The notes under the pieces were generated by a model. The model saw nothing but the letters and a program-made list of their open reading frames with translations. It had not been told where the DNA came from and did not search any database. Shown piece after piece: positions 9,060 through 18,073 of a DNA stretch of 64,000 nucleotides. The translations under genes and the position numbers were made by a program. The stretch spans positions 4,340,001-4,404,000 of the forward strand of contig NZ_CP059973.1 in assembly GCF_009193295.2 (NCBI RefSeq), given 5' to 3'. Within the stretch, counting starts at the first letter, position 1, and each line of letters begins with the position of its first letter. The stretch is from Bacteroides luhongzhouii (GTDB lineage Bacteria > Bacteroidota > Bacteroidia > Bacteroidales > Bacteroidaceae).

Positions 9060-10050
9060 ATACTTTTTGTTTCATTTCGTTATACTCACTTTCCGCATCG
9101 CTCTGACAGGTTATTCCACCTCCACTTTTAAAATACATTTTTTCTCCTTCCTGTTCTACAAAACGTATCATAACGGCACTATCCAAATTAATTCCATCCG
9201 AATAGCCCATAATTCCTGTATAAAATCCTCTGTCGTAGGTTTCAGCTTTCCGAATAATCTGCATCGTTTTTTTCTTGGGGGCACCGGTAATGGAACCGGC
9301 TGGCAAAAGTCGGAAAATAAGTTCTCCCAAATGTTCCGAATAGTTTTCCGGCAATACACCTTGAATTTCAGAGCTTGTCTGAAGAATCGCTCCCTGATTA
9401 GTCTGCAATGTATCGATATACCGATACCGGGAAACAGACACTTGATTGGCAATCATGCTTAAATCATTACGAATCAAATCTACGATAGTAGCGTGTTCTG
9501 CCGCCTCCTTAGGATCGTTCATCAATAATTGGGCAGCAGAAGGAATGGAAGCGTCAATAGTCCCTTTCATCGGGTATGAGCTGATTTTTCCTTGATGAAT
9601 TCTCACAAATATTTCTGGAGAAAAAACAGTAAAAGAGTCTTTAACCCATAGCTTATAAATCGCTTTAGAGTGATAATAAATATCTTTCAGAGTGAGATTG
9701 GTATCTACCGGAGTGCGACAAGTCAAATTTGTGAGAAAACTATTTCCAGCCAGGATATTCTGTCGGACAATATTAAACGAGCGTTGATAAGAATAGAAAG
9801 ATTCTGCAGAAGGCTGCCAATGGATAGAGTTCGCTAGTTTAGCTGAAAAAGAGGGTGTATACTTTTCAGTTGACGTAGCTTGATTGGTAAATCCATTCAA
9901 ATTATACAAAAGTTCAGTAGAATCAACAGCAGCAACCTCTTCTATATAAGATGCATCCTGCAGATAATTGATAATAAAAATAAAAGGACGATGGTGTTGT
10001 CCAAACTGATTCATCCGTTTGATGGCCTGTTCCTTATTATATAAGTGCAT
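9043..10050 (-). CDS. pabB: Aminodeoxychorismate synthase component I
   Basis: A 335-residue chorismate-binding enzyme lacking the long N-terminal domain of TrpE. The chorismate-site blocks are present: YPMKGTIDA with the PabB-type lysine (anthranilate synthases differ there), DLIRNDLSMIA, PAGSITGAPKKKTMQII and YTGIMGY. With a glutamine amidotransferase (PabA, not in this window) it aminates chorismate. It forms a two-gene operon with pabC. The -7 element TACATTTG lies on the minus strand at 10076-10083. Confidence 0.92.
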   Translation of the reverse strand: MHLYNKEQAIKRMNQFGQHHRPFIFIINYLQDASYIEEVAAVDSTELLYNLNGFTNQATSTEKYTPSFSAKLANSIHWQPSAESFYSYQRSFNIVRQNILAGNSFLTNLTCRTPVDTNLTLKDIYYHSKAIYKLWVKDSFTVFSPEIFVRIHQGKISSYPMKGTIDASIPSAAQLLMNDPKEAAEHATIVDLIRNDLSMIANQVSVSRYRYIDTLQTNQGAILQTSSEIQGVLPENYSEHLGELIFRLLPAGSITGAPKKKTMQIIRKAETYDRGFYTGIMGYSDGINLDSAVMIRFVEQEGEKMYFKSGGGITCQSDAESEYNEMKQKVYVPIY

Positions 10051-10075
10051 AAAATACTTCAGCGTTTAGGAATGG

Positions 10076-10083
10076 CAAATGTA
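10076..10083 (-). promoter_or_regulatory. Bacteroides -7 element (TACATTTG) for pabB-pabC
   Basis: A minus-strand match to TAnnTTTG 25 bp before the pabB start. No clear TTTG is seen at the -33 distance. Confidence 0.5.
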
Positions 10084-10119
10084 CACAAAAAGTATAGATT
10101 AGAAAAAGATAGTAATAAA

Positions 10120-10155
10120 AAAGGGTTACCCGACGTATCATACCGGCAACCCTTT
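10120..10155 (-). terminator. Terminator of the TPR-protein gene
   Basis: The stem AAAGGGTT/AACCCTTT, extended inward with one mismatch, has an A-rich left flank (T-run on the minus strand) just after the stop of the TPR gene. Confidence 0.75.
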
Positions 10156-10177
10156 GTCATTTATAAGATTGGTCAAA

Positions 10178-10912
10178 TTACTTCATAACAGCTTTCACTT
10201 GAGGAAGCATCTTTTTCACATTTTCATTTTCCGGAGAGATCTTAGCAGCCTCTTCCAAATAGTCTAATGCTTCTTTAAATCTTCCATCCGCTTTTTCTTT
10301 TTCTACAGCATATTTGTCTGCGTCTGAATTTGCCAAAGGAGCAGCTTTCTTCAGAATATTAGCTCCGTCATTATAACACAAAACTCCTAAACTATACAAT
10401 GCATTTGTTTTATACTGCTTGTGATCCAATGGAATTACTTTCTTGAAACAATCTTCTGCTTCTTCAGCTTTTCCTGCTTTCTGCGCTGCAAGTCCTGCTT
10501 TTAGATAATGAAGACCATAATTCTTCACCATTGTCTTATTATTAGGATCAACTTTCAATCCCTCTTCCAAAGTAGCTACATATTCAGCAGTTTTCTTTTG
10601 TGCATCTAAAGCCAAAGCTTTACGAGCATACGCATTTCCTATATTGAATTTCTTTTGAATTGCTATATCAAAAAAAGTCACAGCTTCCGGATATTTTTTC
10701 ACAGCATCAGCAGCTATACCACAATAATAAGCGGTAGCAGAGTCTTGATTATTCGTCTGTTTCAAATATTCACTGAATTTCGCATACGCTACTGGATAAT
10801 CTTTAGCATTAAATGCATCATTTCCTTCTTTTTTCAATTGCTCAGGGTCGGTTTGTGCAAAAACATTAGCCACTACAATACAAAATGCAAATAAAAAAAT
10901 CAATTTCTTCAT
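10178..10912 (-). CDS. Periplasmic tetratricopeptide-repeat protein
   Basis: A 244-residue protein with a Sec signal peptide (MKKLIFLFAFCIVVANVFAQ) and at least four TPR units, e.g. LKKEGNDAFNAKDYPVAYAKFSEYL, AYYCGIAADAVKKYPEAVTFFDIAI, YARKALALDAQKKTAEYVATLEEGL and NALYSLGVLCYNDGANILKKA, followed by FKEALDYLEEAAKISPEN. TPR superhelices mediate protein-protein contacts; no catalytic domain is attached. It is monocistronic, with its own promoter and terminator. The partner cannot be inferred from its neighbours. Confidence 0.85.
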   Translation of the reverse strand: MKKLIFLFAFCIVVANVFAQTDPEQLKKEGNDAFNAKDYPVAYAKFSEYLKQTNNQDSATAYYCGIAADAVKKYPEAVTFFDIAIQKKFNIGNAYARKALALDAQKKTAEYVATLEEGLKVDPNNKTMVKNYGLHYLKAGLAAQKAGKAEEAEDCFKKVIPLDHKQYKTNALYSLGVLCYNDGANILKKAAPLANSDADKYAVEKEKADGRFKEALDYLEEAAKISPENENVKKMLPQVKAVMK

Positions 10913-10943
10913 AACTTTATGTGTTTTTTAGTTGTTTATCGTT

Positions 10944-10974
10944 CAAAAGTAAAAGTTATAATAGAAAAACACAA
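10944..10974 (-). promoter_or_regulatory. Promoter of the TPR-protein gene
   Basis: On the minus strand the -7 element TACTTTTG (10944-10951) is preceded by TTG (10972-10974) at 20 bp, the spacing expected for the Bacteroides housekeeping sigma factor. Confidence 0.6.
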
Positions 10975-11153
10975 CCGTATTTTATTTTTTTGAGCTTTTT
11001 GAAACCTATATAACGTTCGTTATTCTTCGTAAAAATGACGTTTTTCTATTTCTTCATCCCAAACCATATAAATAAACAAAACTTTTCTCTTTTATAAATT
11101 ACTGATTCATAGCCACAAAGAAATATATGAATAAAAAAAGTGCCGGAAAGTTT

Positions 11154-11182
11154 TTGAGTTTTCATAAAAAGCACTACCTTTG
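11154..11182 (+). promoter_or_regulatory. Promoter of tRNA-Arg
   Basis: TTG (11154-11156, within TTTTTG) and TACCTTTG (11175-11182) are 18 bp apart and end 17 bp before the tRNA 5' end. It is one of the cleanest promoters in the window. The rest of 10975-11153 shows no gene. Confidence 0.75.
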
Positions 11183-11199
11183 CATCCGAAAATAAGGCT

Positions 11200-11273
<74 letters not shown>

Positions 11274-11278
11274 CTTAG

Positions 11279-11320
11279 AAAAATCGCAAACAGCTATTAA
11301 AATAGCGTTTGCGATTTTTT
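11279..11320. terminator. Terminator after tRNA-Arg
   Basis: The stem ATCGCAAAC/GTTTGCGAT continues inward as GCTATT/AATAGC and ends in T6. The A-tract on the left means it can also serve the convergent AbgT gene. Confidence 0.9.
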
Positions 11321-11373
11321 CATTTAATAGATTCGTCCACATGTTGTCTACTTGATATTTTTTCACGTACTGG

Positions 11374-12831
11374 TCACAATCCTATCGGTATTTTCAACAA
11401 ATACCAAGCTATAAACAGCAATGTCCAGGAAACCAGAATACCTAATGAATATCTCCAGGTATATTTAAGCAATGAGCCATACGTAATCTGCTTATCATAC
11501 TGCCGCATATAAGTCAGTACCAAAGGCATATAGAATAAAAAAGGAGTAATGGCATTCGTCGAACTATCTCCGATACGGAAAGCGCATTGTGCTACATCCG
11601 GAGCAATTCCCATCTGCGCAAACATCGGAATAAAGATAAAAGACATAAAAGCCCATTTGGAGGTAGCAGATACCATAATCAGGTTTATCAATGCTGTAAA
11701 CAGAATAAAAAGGACGAGAGCAGACAAAGGAGCCGGCTCAAACGAAGAGAGCAGATCAGCTCCCATGATGGCTAAACATTTATCCAGATGGGAATATTCA
11801 AAACAAGCAAACATCTGTGCAGCAAAGAAAGCAATAACGAAATACACTCCAAGAAGTTTCATTGGCTGCGTAAGTCCTTCAATCACATCATTGTCAGTGC
11901 GATACCGTCCGGAACTGAATCCATAAGCCATCCCCGTAATACCTGCTCCCAAAGAAAGCAAGAATAAAATACCGGCAATAAAAGGCGAATGCATCAAACC
12001 TCCGTTCACCCCTCGCAAAATTCCATAAGAAGAAAAAGTAAGCCACAAGATAAGAGCGACATAAACAGCTGCTACAACAATGGAAATCATAATGGCACGC
12101 CGCTCTTTGCGAGACAGAGGATGATATGCCACCACTTTCACACTGCCTTCATACTTTCCTAACGTGGGAAGAAGCCATTTTTGAGTAATCCAATACACAA
12201 TAGCCGTAATGACTACCGTTGAAGCACTCATAAAGAAGTAATTACAAAGAGGTTCCGTGTTCCCCTGATAACCCGTTTGTGCCAATGCCGCCTCTTGTGT
12301 AGTATGCGCCAATAACGGGTCCATCGTACTCAATACAATATTAGCACTATACCCGCACGCAACAGAGACATAAGCCGTAATAATTCCTGCAATCGGATGA
12401 AGCCCCACCCACTGAAACAGCATAGCAGCAATAGGCAATAAAATAATATATCCACCATCCCCAATAGCATTCGACAACAAACCGAGCACAATCACCCACA
12501 AGATGATTTTCCTCTTTTCCTGCCGGTTCCCTACTCCCATGCGGATACACGCATCAATAAAACCAGAATGTTGTGCCACTCCCAGTCCGAACATAGCGAT
12601 TATCACCATCCCCAACGGAGCAAAGCCCGTGAAATTCTTAATAGCGTTCCGCAACCACCAACGAATTCCTTCCGGACTCAACAGGCTTTGTACACGGATG
12701 TCCTCACCTGTCTGCGGCAATGTCACTTTCAGCCCATAGATATCACATATCCATGAAAGAAAGACCACTGCCATTGTCAGCAGAAGGAACATCGTAGCGG
12801 GATGAGGCATACGCCATTTATTCTTCATCAT
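11374..12831 (-). CDS. AbgT-family p-aminobenzoyl-glutamate transporter
   Basis: A 485-residue polytopic membrane protein of the AbgT family. It shows about ten or more hydrophobic segments, the family loop SNAIGDGGYIILLPIAAMLF, the VACGYSANIVLSTMDPLLAHTTQEAA block and the late MVSATSKWAFMSFIFIPMFAQMG / GDSSTNAITPFLFYMPL segments. Members import p-aminobenzoyl-glutamate, or export sulfonamides, in exchange for protons or sodium. The start is only 9 bp after the response-regulator stop, so it is the last gene of the kinase-regulator operon. This suggests signal-dependent transport, with pabBC lying 1.3 kb downstream. Confidence 0.9.
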   Translation of the reverse strand: MMKNKWRMPHPATMFLLLTMAVVFLSWICDIYGLKVTLPQTGEDIRVQSLLSPEGIRWWLRNAIKNFTGFAPLGMVIIAMFGLGVAQHSGFIDACIRMGVGNRQEKRKIILWVIVLGLLSNAIGDGGYIILLPIAAMLFQWVGLHPIAGIITAYVSVACGYSANIVLSTMDPLLAHTTQEAALAQTGYQGNTEPLCNYFFMSASTVVITAIVYWITQKWLLPTLGKYEGSVKVVAYHPLSRKERRAIMISIVVAAVYVALILWLTFSSYGILRGVNGGLMHSPFIAGILFLLSLGAGITGMAYGFSSGRYRTDNDVIEGLTQPMKLLGVYFVIAFFAAQMFACFEYSHLDKCLAIMGADLLSSFEPAPLSALVLFILFTALINLIMVSATSKWAFMSFIFIPMFAQMGIAPDVAQCAFRIGDSSTNAITPFLFYMPLVLTYMRQYDKQITYGSLLKYTWRYSLGILVSWTLLFIAWYLLKIPIGL

Positions 12832-12840
12832 TTTCCGAGT

Positions 12841-13569
12841 TTACTCTTCGTCAGGCTCCAGATTATCCAAATCGATAATACGCAATTCCAGTGCACGTAC
12901 TGCCAATCTGGTAGCATTTACTCCCACCCGTTCTCCATTCGGGAAAAGGCGTCCGATAAGATCATTCTGTCGTTTCTCCAATGATTTTACGCCGAAAGGC
13001 ATCCCTTTCAGATTGGCAATCATCTCCTTCGTATATCCTAATGCCAAATGGCGGAGAAAGCGTTCGTCATATTCATCAATATCATAACTGATGACTGCTT
13101 CCTGACGCTTGGCATCATTGGCTACAGATTTCTTGAAACGATCTACAATCTTTTCCAAAATCGGATAGTTAAATACCAGCTTCTTTCCGTCCATCACAGC
13201 CTGCACATCTGTTTTCGTCAGTAGTTCTCCTGTTTTGAGGATAATTCCGTCGGCACCGGCATTCAATACATCCACCCACAACTTTTCATTCAGAATCTCA
13301 CCCGTGAAGATCAGTACCCGAACTCCTTTGTAGCGTTTGAATATATTCCGGCAAATATCAACACCAATGGTCGTAGAACCTCCCAGTCCTAAGTCCAACA
13401 ATACCAAATCGGGGAGCTGCGCCTCCATCAACGGCCAAAACTCACTTTCCGTCATTGCCGTACCGATCACTTCCGCATTCGGTATTTCATGACGGAATAT
13501 TTCTTCTGTCCCTTTCAACTCCAGTTTTACATCCTCTACGATAATAACTTTAAACTTCTGTTCTTCCAT
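12841..13569 (-). CDS. Response regulator with LuxR-like output domain
   Basis: A 242-residue two-domain regulator. The receiver (about residues 7-130) has the acidic pair in VEDVKLELKG, the phospho-acceptor Asp in PDLVLLDLGLGG, the switch Thr in VLIFTGE and the Lys in GIILKTGE. The C-terminal part (about 165-235; FLRHLALGYTKEMIANLKGMPFGVKSLEKRQ) resembles a LuxR/GerE helix-turn-helix with an unusual insertion. It starts 34 bp after the double histidine kinase and ends 9 bp before the AbgT gene. Presumably it is phosphorylated by the kinase and controls this or a distant promoter. Confidence 0.88.
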   Translation of the reverse strand: MEEQKFKVIIVEDVKLELKGTEEIFRHEIPNAEVIGTAMTESEFWPLMEAQLPDLVLLDLGLGGSTTIGVDICRNIFKRYKGVRVLIFTGEILNEKLWVDVLNAGADGIILKTGELLTKTDVQAVMDGKKLVFNYPILEKIVDRFKKSVANDAKRQEAVISYDIDEYDERFLRHLALGYTKEMIANLKGMPFGVKSLEKRQNDLIGRLFPNGERVGVNATRLAVRALELRIIDLDNLEPDEE

Positions 13570-13603
13570 GTTTCTTATCTAATAACTTTTATGTGTTCTC
13601 CTT

Positions 13604-16600
13604 TTATCGGTGCGGAATGGTGAAATAAACCGTAAATCCGCCACCTTCAGCCGGTTCGGCATTGATACGACATCCTCTGCGTCCCGCAAATTCGTCATGG
13701 TCGCGGATAATCTGCTTGCATACCAGATATTCCGTTCCTCTCAACTCCCCTTTCTCACCGGAAGTCATACGTGCCAGATTCGGATAAAATAATTGATTCA
13801 ATTCTTCCACACTCTTTTCACGTCTCGTATCCGTAAAAAGGAAACGGATATATTCATTATCCTTACGTGCTTGCAGACATATCACCCCATCTTCACGCAC
13901 AGTCAATGCTTCATCAATCAGATTTTCCAATAGAAAACGCAACTGATTCACATCTCCTATCACCTTCGCTTCCATCGGTTCTATCTCCAGTTTTATCCTC
14001 TCCGAACGGTTCTTCATTGATTTCTTGAAGTATTTTCCGGCAGTGTCCAAAAGTTCCTGCACCGGAATCACAGTACGCCGGAAAGTGACTTCCTCCAATT
14101 GACGGGAAGCACACGAACTTAAAATCGTAAAGATTCCCTTATAATATTCAATCAATTCCGTCATAGTCTCCACCGCTTCACGCTCCTCCATTTCCGAAAG
14201 CTTCTGCGTATTTAACCGTCCTACAATCTGTTTGATTTTATTCGGATAATAAATCGTCTCATGTTTGATCGTCGACAAACAGTTGTCAAGTACCATATTC
14301 TGTACATGCAACATACTGTCTTCCCAAGAAGCTCTGCGTGTTTCTTCATGCGCCGACTCAATATCCCGATATTTAGTAGCCAGTTTCACCACTGCGTTAA
14401 ATACAACAATAGCCACATAACGTGCTACCAGTTCAAAAAGCAGCCGGTCCGTTTCTTGCTCCGTTCCCTCTCTACGCTCCAGATAAAGCACACCGACACA
14501 TTGATGTTCACCTCCTACTTCCACCATCAGCGGAATTGCCTGAAGATGCTGTTCAGAAAGATATTCTCCGGAACTAAAACACTGTTCTACCATCTCCGGC
14601 ATTTCCTGTCCGGGACGAGAAGCGTATTCCAGCCGATGTGTCGTTTCGTTATAAACGGCAATCCCCATCCGGTCAATTGTCAGTAGTTCATTCACCGAAC
14701 CGAATGCTTCATCCACAATACGTTGCGGGATTTCTTTAAGCATACTTTCCTCCCGTTGGAGTGCCTCTACATTTTCTTGTTCCTGTGGTCTGACCAAAGA
14801 TGCCGCAAATACCTTTTGATTAATCTCAAGTACCTGTTCGAGATTCAAACGATTCTGCAAACGTTTTCTCATATACAGGAAATAGTATCCGACCAAAGAA
14901 ACAATCAGTAGAACAAAACATAAAATAATTCCTACTGTCTTATTCGTGTTCGACCGTTCCAACTGCCGGCAATACGCTTCAAGAGTCTGATCTTCTCCCT
15001 GCAACTTATACAAATCCGTAAATGCCGAATTATTATAACTGTATGCATCCAACTGTTTCAAAGCCAAAAAAGCAACTGACGCCTCATTCCTGATATCCAG
15101 AATCACATGATAATCCGAGTCAAACAATTCGTTCCACCAGCTGATTTCGGCAGGCATTCCTTCACCCACCAATTTCATATACCGATGCGGACGATCCGGA
15201 CGTGCATATTTTTCATAATGCTCATTCAGCAAGAGTATGGCAGAATCTATATATTGCAAAGCAAATTCATAATTTTCATCCACATTAGCAAAATAGGCGG
15301 CATTCGCATAATCCGACGCTGCATCCAGTAAATCCTCATATGCAGAATCCGTAACCACCACTATCGAATCGCCCTCCTGCAACATGGGAGGAATCGGGTC
15401 ATGCAGACAAGAGCTCACCCCAAACGGAAATAGCAGGCAAAGCAACAAGACTCCCATCGCTTTACGCACTCCCGAAGGCAAACGGAAATAGAAACGACTC
15501 CCCTTCCCCAATTCACTCTCTACATCAAAGACACATCCCCGGAACAAATCATTCGTTTTCTTATATTTTTCAATGATTCCCTTACAATTCATCAGTCCGA
15601 AACCACTACCCTTATTTTCTTTCAAAACTTCCGGATCAGTTGCATTCTTCATTCCGATGACACGAGAGTCATATACTTTCTCACCAATGATATGAGCCAC
15701 ATCTTCTTCGGAAATACCCCTTCCGTTATCTTCCACGGAAATTTCGACATACGCATCCGTAGTACGGGCATACACTTTGATTGTTCCTCCTTCCGGAGTA
15801 TATTTTCGGGCGTTTTCCGCCAGCGTGTTAATCATAAACAAAGTCAATGCCCGGTCAGCCTTCACCATAACCGTAGTCGGTTCTATTTCCAACTTCTGAT
15901 TTTTCATTTCAAAAGCACGTCTCCCTTTGCCTAAGAGTTCAAAGAGTTCGTTGAGATCGAACGTTTCAATATTCAGGCTAAGCGTCCCCTGCTTCATCTT
16001 AATCCAAAGAGCCAAAATATCATTGTATTCATTAATCGTAGTTACCAGCTCATCAATGTATTGATACTTCTCTTTCTTTATCTTTGCATGATCGATATAT
16101 CCTCGTTCCGTCAACTTATGCACCTCATTCAAGATACGGTCAATATAAGGATTTATTCCATTCACAATGGCCAGACAAGCCTTCTTAATCAGATTTTGGC
16201 GTTTATTTCCCGCGATATGTTGTTCGTAAACATATCGTTGTTTTTCCAACTGCATCCGCTCATCACTCAATGCTTCTACCATCTGCTCATTGTCCACAGC
16301 CCAAACGATATACGGTTCAAGTACGTGCACCAAAGCTTTTTCATCACGGTTCAACCGATACAAAGGAACCAGTGCCGCTTTTCCTTCCTCCGAAATTTCC
16401 AGTTGAAGACGCCCTTTTCCGAACAGTTGGTCGATGCCTTGTTGAATTAACGGAACATTCATTGGAATAGAGGAAGTGATGTCCCGGCAAAGAGTCAGGA
16501 TTCGTTGCAGACGTTCCACATCTACTTGATTCCTTATTTTAGATCGCTTATTGAAAAACCACCAAAGAATAACCACCAGTACAAGTCCGGCAATAACCAA

Positions 16601-17920
16601 AGATAGTACAAGCGTCATTTGTCGTGAATCGGATTCCAATGAAAGATAGCGACTCTCCAACTCTTTATCCTGACGGGTATAATTCAGAATATCCAGGTAT
16701 ATGTTCCGGTTATAATCAGAAGCATACTTCATCCCGAGCCCCGCATACGATACACTCAATTGCTCCCGAATCCTCGAGATCCATTCGGGTACCGTCTTTA
16801 CGTCTTCCTCCATAATCCATGGAACCCCAGTATATGTCGTATCTCCTTCCGCATAAATACGTAGCTTATCCAACGTATCCACCGCATGATGATAATAAAG
16901 CATATGGTGTTGGTTCACACAATCTAACGCTTTTGCAAGCGTATCCAATGCTTCCGAATAACGTCCGTGCTCATTCATATACTTACCGATAGACACATAC
17001 GCACCGGCAATCTGATACAAATCATTATACTCCCGGAATTTTTCAAGCGCAAGCTGCGCCATTCGCAAAGGCAAAAGCGAATCTACAGGAAAACCAAACT
17101 GATCCAGCGCATATCCCCTCCTTGTTCGAAAGAGTTCGAAGTTGTTGGGAGAAACCATCAGATTAGCCAGCCCTTGCAGACCATTTCCTTCGAAATAAGG
17201 ATGATCAGTCTGAACGGCAGTCCGCCAGGTAATATATAGTTGGTCGAACTCACGCATTTTCCTGTCCTCCGGCTTGGTGGCTTCCACCAATGAAGCCGAG
17301 CCTTTGATATAATGATAATAAAGCAACTGATTAGTATCTGTCAATGCTTCATCTTCCGGGATCTGATTGAGAGATGCGATGGCTTCCTGCCGTTGCTGAA
17401 GATAATAGTAATAAATAGAAGAAACGATGAAAAATTCGGTGAACGCATAATCCAGTCGAAGTGCCTCGTGACGGTCGGCAAACAAATCACTCTCTTCCCG
17501 AATACGTTTCATACGCCGGAGCGCACTGTTACGATAATCATAAAATTCTTTGTTCATAGCTGTCCGCTGACAAATCTTCATCAGTCCGATATCAGCAATC
17601 AACAGTTCAAGTTCATTTTTAGTCAGTTTATATACTTCCTTATGCAACGCTTCCGCCCGGTCGAAATCCATAGCCATAAAAGCACAGAATCCGAGATTAT
17701 TGGATGCCTCCGCTTTCCCCGACTTATAAAAATTTACCTGTCGATAGGCTTCATTGGCATACTTATAAGAAGAATCCAGGCTTCGATAACGATAAGTATA
17801 CGCTTTCCCGTTTAATGAATCAATCAGGCGCACCTCTTTGGTCGGCACCATATCAGTGCACGAAAAGAAAGAGGCAAACAACACTATACCTATTATATAT
17901 AAAGGAAAGCGTGAACTCAT
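13604..17920 (-). CDS. Tandem double histidine kinase with TPR-like sensor regions
   Basis: One 1438-residue chain made of two kinase-like units. Unit 1: lipoprotein-like signal (Cys21), TPR-like helical sensor (about 35-425), membrane helix (436-456), dimerisation helix (about 575-645), and an intact HATPase with N-box INTLAENARKYT (698-708), DNGRGI (731-736) and GSGFGL (771-776). The position of the usual H-box His reads LAIVNGINPYI, without His. Unit 2: second signal/lipobox-like stretch (822-838, Cys838), short helical sensor, membrane helix (996-1016), GAF-like region (about 1065-1180), H-box STIKHETIYYPNKI with His1220, and an ATPase-like end that lacks DxGxG and GxGxG. The units look complementary. 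First gene of an operon with the regulator and AbgT. DUF5112/DUF5113-type Bacteroides kinases are probable relatives. Confidence 0.88.
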   Translation of the reverse strand: MSSRFPLYIIGIVLFASFFSCTDMVPTKEVRLIDSLNGKAYTYRYRSLDSSYKYANEAYRQVNFYKSGKAEASNNLGFCAFMAMDFDRAEALHKEVYKLTKNELELLIADIGLMKICQRTAMNKEFYDYRNSALRRMKRIREESDLFADRHEALRLDYAFTEFFIVSSIYYYYLQQRQEAIASLNQIPEDEALTDTNQLLYYHYIKGSASLVEATKPEDRKMREFDQLYITWRTAVQTDHPYFEGNGLQGLANLMVSPNNFELFRTRRGYALDQFGFPVDSLLPLRMAQLALEKFREYNDLYQIAGAYVSIGKYMNEHGRYSEALDTLAKALDCVNQHHMLYYHHAVDTLDKLRIYAEGDTTYTGVPWIMEEDVKTVPEWISRIREQLSVSYAGLGMKYASDYNRNIYLDILNYTRQDKELESRYLSLESDSRQMTLVLSLVIAGLVLVVILWWFFNKRSKIRNQVDVERLQRILTLCRDITSSIPMNVPLIQQGIDQLFGKGRLQLEISEEGKAALVPLYRLNRDEKALVHVLEPYIVWAVDNEQMVEALSDERMQLEKQRYVYEQHIAGNKRQNLIKKACLAIVNGINPYIDRILNEVHKLTERGYIDHAKIKKEKYQYIDELVTTINEYNDILALWIKMKQGTLSLNIETFDLNELFELLGKGRRAFEMKNQKLEIEPTTVMVKADRALTLFMINTLAENARKYTPEGGTIKVYARTTDAYVEISVEDNGRGISEEDVAHIIGEKVYDSRVIGMKNATDPEVLKENKGSGFGLMNCKGIIEKYKKTNDLFRGCVFDVESELGKGSRFYFRLPSGVRKAMGVLLLCLLFPFGVSSCLHDPIPPMLQEGDSIVVVTDSAYEDLLDAASDYANAAYFANVDENYEFALQYIDSAILLLNEHYEKYARPDRPHRYMKLVGEGMPAEISWWNELFDSDYHVILDIRNEASVAFLALKQLDAYSYNNSAFTDLYKLQGEDQTLEAYCRQLERSNTNKTVGIILCFVLLIVSLVGYYFLYMRKRLQNRLNLEQVLEINQKVFAASLVRPQEQENVEALQREESMLKEIPQRIVDEAFGSVNELLTIDRMGIAVYNETTHRLEYASRPGQEMPEMVEQCFSSGEYLSEQHLQAIPLMVEVGGEHQCVGVLYLERREGTEQETDRLLFELVARYVAIVVFNAVVKLATKYRDIESAHEETRRASWEDSMLHVQNMVLDNCLSTIKHETIYYPNKIKQIVGRLNTQKLSEMEEREAVETMTELIEYYKGIFTILSSCASRQLEEVTFRRTVIPVQELLDTAGKYFKKSMKNRSERIKLEIEPMEAKVIGDVNQLRFLLENLIDEALTVREDGVICLQARKDNEYIRFLFTDTRREKSVEELNQLFYPNLARMTSGEKGELRGTEYLVCKQIIRDHDEFAGRRGCRINAEPAEGGGFTVYFTIPHR

Positions 17921-17947
17921 TTTTGACTATTAACTGTTTTCAGAAAG

Positions 17948-17955
17948 CAAATCTA
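17948..17955 (-). promoter_or_regulatory. -7 element (TAGATTTG) for the kinase operon
   Basis: A minus-strand TAnnTTTG match 27 bp before the kinase start; no clear -33 element. Confidence 0.45.
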
Positions 17956-18029
17956 CAAATATTTCCGATAAGTTGGAGAGAAAATTATTTTTTATACAAT
18001 AAGTCCTTCTAAATAATAAGAGAAATTCC

Positions 18030-18037
18030 TACCTTTG
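18030..18037 (+). promoter_or_regulatory. -7 element (TACCTTTG) for prs
   Basis: A perfect TAnnTTTG match 36 bp before the prs start, divergent from the kinase promoter. The -33 element is not obvious. Confidence 0.55.
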
Positions 18038-18073
18038 CAGGCAAATTAACAAATAGGTAACATCTATTACAAA

